Assembly (NCBI GenBank): GCA_029216955.1
Contig: JANAVB010004031.1
Coordinates: 248,001 to 312,000 of the forward strand
From: Iris pallida
Taxonomy: Eukaryota > Streptophyta > Magnoliopsida > Asparagales > Iridaceae
Direction: 5' to 3'
DNA: 64,000 nucleotides
Below, one piece after another: positions 59,238 through 64,000 of this stretch. A model generated the notes under the pieces. That model was not told the DNA's origin. It made no database searches and worked only from the letters and a program-made list of their open reading frames with translations. Numbering within the stretch: the stretch's first letter is position 1; every line of letters starts with the position of its first letter. The position numbers were made by a program, and so were the translations under genes.

Positions 59238-59395
59238 ATACGGATACCGATACTGATAGTTCGATACCGATACCGATAGTTCGATACCGATATCGATAGT
59301 ACGATACCGATACCGATAGTCCGATACCGATAGTGCGATACCGATACCGATAGTCCGATAGTCCGATAGTTCGATACCGATGGTAGTGTATTAGA
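59219..59395. repeat. GATACC/GATAGT hexamer array
   Basis: Successive GATACC and GATAGT hexamers separated by TCC or TTC (for example CGATACCGATACCGATAGT) abut the right arm of the inverted repeat. CGATA words also fill the arms, so the arms may have grown from this array. Confidence 0.85.
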
Positions 59396-59840
59396 GTGTG
59401 TGTTTTGATATGATAGCTTAGAGTTTAGATAGATATATATTGGATATGTATAGTATCTTAGTTTTAGAGATTAAGTTAGATATTCATATATTAGAGTTAA
59501 GATACTTGGTAACTTGAGATACCAAGTAGTATATTAGAATATGTTTGTTAGTTAGAGATGTGAGTTAGCTAGTAGATGTTAGAATTAGTGTATAGATAGA
59601 TGTTAGAATTTATATTGATAGTTAGATAGATGGTTAGAAGTTAGATATTAGAGTGGTATGTTTGTATCTTAGGATTCAAATGTTGGTAGCTTAGGATATT
59701 GGTTTTACCTTCACCATTAAGGTAAAGTGGTTTACCCTATTGTAGGCTAAGGTATTGGGTTTACCTTATTATGGTAAGGTATTGGGTTACCTTATTAGGG
59801 TAAGGTATTGGGTTACCGATATTGTGAACCTAGGTTGAAA
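59396..59840. repeat. TTAGATA-rich stretch and GGTAAGGTATTGGGTTACC repeats
   Basis: AT-rich sequence with repeated TTAGAGAT/TTAGATAG words. At 59705-59820 GGTAAGGTATTGGGTTTACC-like units recur three or four times with TTACC/GGTAA inverted halves. No gene. Confidence 0.65.
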
Positions 59841-60020
59841 GCATAATAAGGTTGTAAAAGCATGTAAAAGAATCCGATACTACCAATAATTATTTGTTTT
59901 CCAATACCAAAAAATCTGATACTCTGATCCGAAACTGTCGATACTACCGATATCGCCGATATCCTATTTCTTAAACCAGGGTTTGTCATATCGCCGATAC
60001 TACTCATTGTCTTTGTACCC

Positions 60021-60310
60021 CGCGCTGCCCTGTGTGCGCCACCCCCGCCGCCCACCGCTGCCACGGAGCGTGCTGCCCCCCGCCGCCCCCCGCAGCCCCG
60101 CACGCGCCAGCACCCCTTCCACCCCCCGTCGCACCTCCCACCCCCCGCCACCCCCCCAGCCCCGTGCTGCCCCGCGTGCGCCACCCCTGCCGCCCCCCGC
60201 TGTCCCGGAGCGCGCTGCCCCCCGTCGCCCGCCGCAGCCCCGCGCGCGCCCACCGCAGCCCTGCGCTGCCCCGCGCGTGCCACCCCCGCAGTCTTTGCCG
60301 CCCCCGCAGC
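60021..60310. repeat. C-rich tandem repeat, period about 142 bp
   Basis: The plus strand is extremely C-rich and CpG-rich (CCCCGCAGCCCCGC words). GCTGCCCTGTGTGCGCC at 60024 corresponds to GCTGCCCCGCGTGCGCC at 60166, so a unit of about 142 bp is present twice, with a third partial copy near 60265. Proline- and glycine-rich open frames on both strands are composition artefacts. Confidence 0.75.
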
Positions 60311-60460
60311 CCACGACACCTATGACTACCGAGAGAGAGAGAGAGAGATTACCTTTAGGAAAGAAAGAGGAGAGGTCGCCGACCGCCGCCGCGGGAGAGA
60401 GAGGAGAGTGAGGTCGTCGACCGCCGTAGGAGAGAGAGAGAGAGAGAGAGGAGAGAGAAT
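60311..60460. repeat. (GA)n-rich tract in B2
   Basis: GAGAGA runs at 60333-60347 and 60430-60455, with a duplicated GTCGCCGACCGCCG / GTCGTCGACCGCCG word. No gene is seen here. Confidence 0.7.
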
Positions 60461-60519
60461 AAAATTTGGAGGGAATGAAAAGTTCCTTCCGTCGTTTCAA
60501 TTTAAGTCTGGGCCCTTTA

Positions 60520-60865
60520 TTTAGCAACGGACTAGCGACGGATAAAATCCGTCGCTAGGCCGTTGCTATTTTTGCTACTTGCCGACGGAATATTCGTCGC
60601 TACGTAGTCGAAGAATTGTCCCGCCATTTCCCTTAACAAATTCTGCCAAATAATCGACTGCATAGCGACGGCTGCTTATCCGTCGCTATATCTCCGACGC
60701 CCTAGCGACGGATGAACGACATTTTATCCCCCTTAAAATAAAATAAAAATTGTATCGTCTTGTCGTCGGTACGCCGTCGATTATTTGCCACAAATCTGTC
60801 GCTAACGCCGCCGGAAATTTTTTGTCGCTAATGTGCCGTCGCTAATTTACTGTATTTTGGTAGTG
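60520..60865. repeat. Right terminal and subterminal repeats of B2
   Basis: TAGCGACGG/CCGTCGCTA words recur densely as at the left end, finishing with TATTTTGGTAGTG at 60865. Confidence 0.88.
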
Positions 60866-61969
60866 ATTAGCCACTTTTGAGGCCAAAAGACTAAAACATC
60901 AATGCAGAGAAGGCCTAATTAATACTTAAAGTCAAAAGCAGATTAGCAGTAATTGTACAGAACTACAAAAAGTGTTCTTTTAGGACGAATGAACATTAAA
61001 AATATAAGATTAAAGGTCAACCAGGCTCTTATTGTTATCCAAATGACAAGATTAGTCGACAAGTGTTCCATTGGGGATAAGCTCGCTTCATTTGCCGATA
61101 TGTTGTGGGTTAACTAGTTTTTTAAGTGAGTCTTGATCCTTGAAAATTTTCTAATATTTTTTTTATAAGCATATGTAATTAATATGAAATTTCTAATATT
61201 TTCTTGATCCTTGAAAATTTTCTAATATTTTCTTTAGAATCTTAGTTAGCATCCTCTCACTTATAACAAATTGTGGTTGTAGTGAGAGAGGCGGTGGTTC
61301 TTAGTACCTGATGAAGGTATACAATTGAGTGCTGAGGTAATTTCCTTACATGGTTCTCGTTAAATTAAACTTAGTATATCCATTCATAACCTACTATTTC
61401 ATGTTTTCTCTACTCTTTTTTTAAGTACAACTTTCTAGAACCTTATGTTTGATCAATCATTGAAGTACATATAAGGAATTTCAGCAAGGTGCACCATTCA
61501 GAAAGTTTGCATCCATGAGGGATGAGTGGGCCGTTAAGAAAAGATACATCAGTTCAGGTTGGTTTTTTGTTTCATATGAAATTCATCGTTGTGACTGTGA
61601 TGCAGATAAAACTAAAGCTTGATATCTTTATGATGATCTCTGAGCAGGTCCTATCCAATTTATGGGTGTTGGTTATACATGCTAAGGAGTGAGGCTGATA
61701 TACTGACAAATTTGAAGATATGAAAAAGGGATGTACTAATTGGTTGATCTTGCACGATCAAGAGAAAAAATATTGTATTTTGACTTGTTTTATTTTGTTA
61801 AACACGATTGTATAATAAAATGTTATATTTTGATCAATAAGTTTATTTTGTAAATTATATATTGTTGAACGTATAATGTTAATTGGAGTGTGGTTTAATT
61901 ACTCATTGGAAAGCTGGATGAACACAATTAATGCATGGCAAATATATTGAAAAAAATTTTTAATGACTT
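60866..61969. other. Interior of element B right of B2
   Basis: AT-rich. A direct repeat of about 28 bases (TTGATCCTTGAAAATTTTCT core) occurs at about 61133 and 61205. One exon-like block is listed separately (61485-61557). Nothing else recognised. Confidence 0.4.
61485..61557 (+). pseudogene. Unidentified exon-like fragment in element B
   Basis: Seventy-three bases lie between an acceptor (GGAATTTCAG) and a donor (TTCAG|GTTGGT), open in one frame reading QGAPFRKFASMRDEWAVKKR then YISS. It has the look of real coding sequence, charged and with clean splice borders, but I do not recognise the family. It probably comes from another captured host gene. Confidence 0.4.
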
Positions 61970-62322
61970 TATCTATAACGACGTTTTTGTTAAAATGTTA
62001 GAAAGTTGTTGGAAAAGGGTTGGGAAAGCAAATCCCAACATTTTTGCAAAAAGTTGGGAAAGTAGTCCAATTTTTGACGTTTTAGTTAAAACGTAGAAAA
62101 TTTTCACCCATTATTGCATAATTTCCAACGTTTATTAAACATTGTTGTAAACATCATCTTTACGTATACCGACGTTTATCTAAAACGTCGGTAATTCCCA
62201 ACTGCAGCAACGACGACATTTGTCGAAAACGTTAAAGAAACGTCGGGAATTTCTATACCAAAATTTTTGACCTTTTTTCTGATGTTTATAAAACGTTGGA
62301 AAAAATTAATTTTCTTGTAGTG
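61970..62322. repeat. Right terminal and subterminal repeats of B
   Basis: ACGTTT/AAACGTC and GTTGGGAA words repeat in both orientations, ending AATTTTCTTGTAGTG at 62322. CGA follows (62323-62325), matching CGA at 34909-34911. Confidence 0.82.
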
Positions 62323-63097
62323 CGAAGATGATCAATTCTTCACCCTTCTTTCTAGCTGGAACGATGAAGTAGTGGATATCTTCTGGCCAGACTTTTTTTT
62401 ATAGATGAGACGTCATGACCGGCATGCAGAGATGTGGTCCTATGCCATTCTCTAGGGTTTATATCGTATTTATGTACTGGTTTACAGATTGGTAGACATC
62501 GGAGTAATTCAAAAATAAACCTTTACTTAGAAAATATGCAAGTTCTTCTTCAAGGATAACATCATCCACTGAAGGTACATTATTTTGAGTATTGATATAC
62601 TCATTGAGGGGATCATTATCTGGAACATGAGCCACAGACTTGGCCAAGTTCGCCACATAGGGTAACTCTTCAAGATTGGGAGGATGGTCACCGTTGACAT
62701 ACTTAAAGCACAGGTAAAGTGTAGAAGGAACGATCATGTTCTCGTGTATCCACGAACGTCCCAACAAGACGTTGTAGGATATATTTTCGTCGATTACATA
62801 GCAAGAAACCTCCGTTCGTAGATCACCAATCTGGCACTTGAGACGGATCTTGCCAAGCGGGTGGCTTCTCCCAGCATTGAAAGGCATGATAGTTGTATTG
62901 GTTGCAAATAGCTTGTGCAGAAGGATCCCTAGAATTTGGAGTAAACTTCTAGGAACGATGTTGTGGGAGGAACCTGGATCGATATGCATCTGATCCACCT
63001 TAATCGCCCTGATATACCCTGTATAGTACAGAGGTCTATTATGACGATTGTTTTTTAATAGCATATCCTCTTGTGAAAAGGTGATGTTGGGCACCAC
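62323..63097 (-). pseudogene. Tat protease region (host element)
   Basis: On the minus strand, after YYTGYIRAIKVDQMHID the frame reads HIDPGSSHNIVP (about 62980), the aspartic protease active-site block with a D-P-G-S form, then LLGRSWIHEN (62770-62740), the usual I/L-L-GRSWI block. The frame ends TAA at 62459-62461 after about 212 codons; readable sequence continues in another register to EELIIF at the CACTA B insertion. The protease would process the polyprotein. It overlaps the end of the gag-type frame at 63055-63097 in a different register, so a frameshift lies there. Confidence 0.8.
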
Positions 63098-64000
63098 TTT
63101 CGTAGTACTGTGGCAGTGAGGATGAAGACGGGATCTTCAGCGAGGGCTTTGACTTCAGTGAGATAAGAGTCGTCATGTAGCAATGCCTCGCTTAAGGCCT
63201 TCCGTGTTTCTTTAGAGAGTCGTAATAGATCGAACAAAGACAACCTGGCAGGTGTATTGGCCAGCTGTGCCAGTATGTCAAAGTTGTAAACCCGATCCAT
63301 GCCTTCGGGAGTTGGTGCCTTCAGAGACTTGTTAAATCGTGTCTCCTTCTGGTTGGCTTTGTCGGTAGTTGAGGGCTTAGATGGATCGGCTTCTGAACTT
63401 GTGGGGGTAGCAGAAGCTTGAGAAGGTACTGCTTCTTCTTGTGCGGGGTCATAAGTCCGTAGGTAAGCCTTACCAGTTCGCATCTTCCCAGATAGAACTT
63501 CGTAAATGGAAGAAGACACCATATGACATGATTTATATTTTTTGCCCCTCTTTACTTTGGAAGATACCACCCCCTACGTCATTTTTTGTACAAGGTCGGG
63601 ATGGACCCATATAATCTCACCGTGTTCTGTCGTGAGTGGCACCAAGGTTGAGTTATGAGTTCCATTATTGCCTTGGGGATTGGGACTACACCGTCTGGGA
63701 CTTCTGTGGGAGGAAAGTCACTAAATTGAAGAGAGATCATGTTAGAAGATACGACCTTGTCTTCAGCTTCGAGGTTGATCACTTGGTTGTCGATAAGCTG
63801 TTGTATCTTCTTCTTCAGGACGATGCAATCCTTGGTAAAGTGGTGCATATACTGATGATAAAGACAGTACTTGGGATCGTTGAGTTGGTTCGCCTCCGCA
63901 GGACGTCGTGGTGGAGACAATATCAGTTTATTACCTTTCATCAATGTGTGAAAAATGGTAATAACATCATCCTCGTCAAAGGAGAAAGTCTCCTTAGGTT
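63055..64000 (-). pseudogene. Tat gag C-terminal region (host element)
   Basis: Minus strand: YCLYHQYMHHFTKDCIVLKK followed by KIQQLIDNQVI (63865-63780) is the zinc-binding and following helix typical of Tat Gag. After a stop or shift around 63575, a second stretch has YNFDILAQLANTPARLSLFD and LLRLSKETRKALSEALL (63280-63180), also typical of the Tat gag-protease linker. The N-terminal Gag and the LTR are beyond the window edge at 64000. At least one stop separates the two readable parts. Confidence 0.8.

Larger units (their letters stand above)
51833..60865 (-). mobile_element. Element B2: CACTA (En/Spm) transposon with two genes
   Basis: The ends are CACTACCAAAATA (51833) and its complement TATTTTGGTAGTG (60865), perfect 13-bp inverted termini. 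Flanking triplets are ACT and ATT, a 3-bp duplication with one mismatch. Both subterminal zones are packed with GCGACGG/CCGTCGC words. Two minus-strand genes lie inside, TNP2-type transposase (58891-55140) and a Transposase_24-type protein (54915-52963), the usual two-gene layout. It is nested in element B. Confidence 0.92.
34912..62322. mobile_element. Element B: gene-capturing CACTA transposon (27.4 kb with nested insertions)
   Basis: The left end is CACTACAAGAAAA (34912) and the right end TTTTCTTGTAGTG (62322), perfect 13-bp inverted termini. Both are flanked by CGA, the 3-bp duplicate typical of CACTA elements. Both subterminal regions are rich in GACGTT/AACGTC words. Without B1 and B2 it is about 7.5 kb. 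Between the ends lie plus-strand fragments of several plant genes with splice-site remains (AP-4 epsilon, MATE, ARF-like, MRG, and unidentified exons). I see no transposase belonging to B itself. It is a Pack-CACTA-like, non-autonomous element inserted in the Tat protease-RT region. Confidence 0.88.
11317..64000 (-). mobile_element. Host element: Tat-clade Ty3-gypsy retrotransposon, split in three
   Basis: Read on the minus strand, three separated segments give the canonical Tat order: gag and protease (64000-62323), RT, RNase H and a second RNase H (34911-32220), integrase (16530-15391), then a long 3' region with tandem repeats and an oppositely oriented gene (15390-11317). At the CACTA B junction the reading frame continues correctly when B and one CGA copy are removed. 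At the A junction the target duplicates are ACAGC and ATAGC. Neither LTR of this element lies in the window. Every other mobile element here is inserted directly or indirectly in this one. Confidence 0.85.

Noticed and set aside
59813..60527. Pro-, Ala- and Gly-rich open frames of 97-175 codons
   Set aside because: They are produced by the C-rich 142-bp repeat and GA tracts; both strands are open and no domain is seen.
51833..60865. B2 as the transposase-bearing interior of element B
   Set aside because: B2 has its own, different termini (CACTACCAAAATA versus CACTACAAGAAAA) and different subterminal words, so it is a separate nested element.

Overview
The window is repeat-rich nuclear DNA of a land plant, almost certainly a flowering plant. 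The evidence is chromodomain-bearing Del/Tekay Ty3-gypsy elements, a Tat-clade Ty3-gypsy element with a second RNase H, two CACTA (En/Spm) DNA transposons, a retroelement-borne plant mobile domain gene, and fragments of plant-type genes (AP-4 epsilon adaptin, MATE transporter, ARF, MRG). I cannot name the species. I see no intact host gene, tRNA or rRNA.

Almost everything reads as one nested insertion set. The oldest visible layer is a Tat-clade retrotransposon on the minus strand, cut into three pieces: gag/protease at 64000-62323, RT/RNase H/second RNase H at 34911-32220, and integrase, 3' region and a spliced antisense gene at 16530-11317. Three insertions split or bound it. (A) 16531-32219 is a minus-strand solo LTR of about 3.95 kb (target duplication ACAGC/ATAGC), itself split by element A1 (19104-30839, GTTAG/GTTGG), which has 4.7-kb LTRs and only a gag remnant. 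(B) 34912-62322 is a CACTA element with ends CACTACAAGAAAA/TTTTCTTGTAGTG and a perfect CGA target duplication. It carries several captured gene fragments and no transposase of its own. It hosts B1 (40098-50953, minus, perfect TAAAG duplication, 4.7-kb LTRs around a 1.35-kb interior) and B2 (51833-60865, a CACTA element with a TNP2 transposase pseudogene and a second, better preserved Transposase_24 gene). (D2) An LTR ending at 11316 interrupts the antisense gene. It is split by chromovirus C (3335-10876), which is entered from the left by another LTR, X (1-3334). That gives four layers at the left edge.

Left to right: 1-3334 LTR X; 3335-6695 C interior (protease, RT, RNase H, integrase, chromodomain, with a 93-bp GT-AG intron); 6696-10876 3' LTR of C; 10877-11316 tail of D2; 11317-14600 antisense plant-mobile-domain gene; 14613-15200 tandem repeats; 15391-16530 integrase; 16531-32219 A and A1; 32220-34911 Tat polymerase; 34912-40097 gene-capturing part of B; 40098-50953 B1; 50954-51832 B; 51833-60865 B2; 60866-62322 right end of B; 62323-64000 Tat protease and gag.

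The coding regions are mostly decayed, with a marked excess of CAG-to-TAG stops, as expected from deamination of methylated CHG sites. The points most worth following are the multi-gene-capturing CACTA element B, the antisense intron-containing gene in the Tat element, the 141-bp-arm inverted repeat upstream of the B2 transposase, and structural features shared by different Del-like LTR families. All identifications come from reading the sequence; no database search was run.
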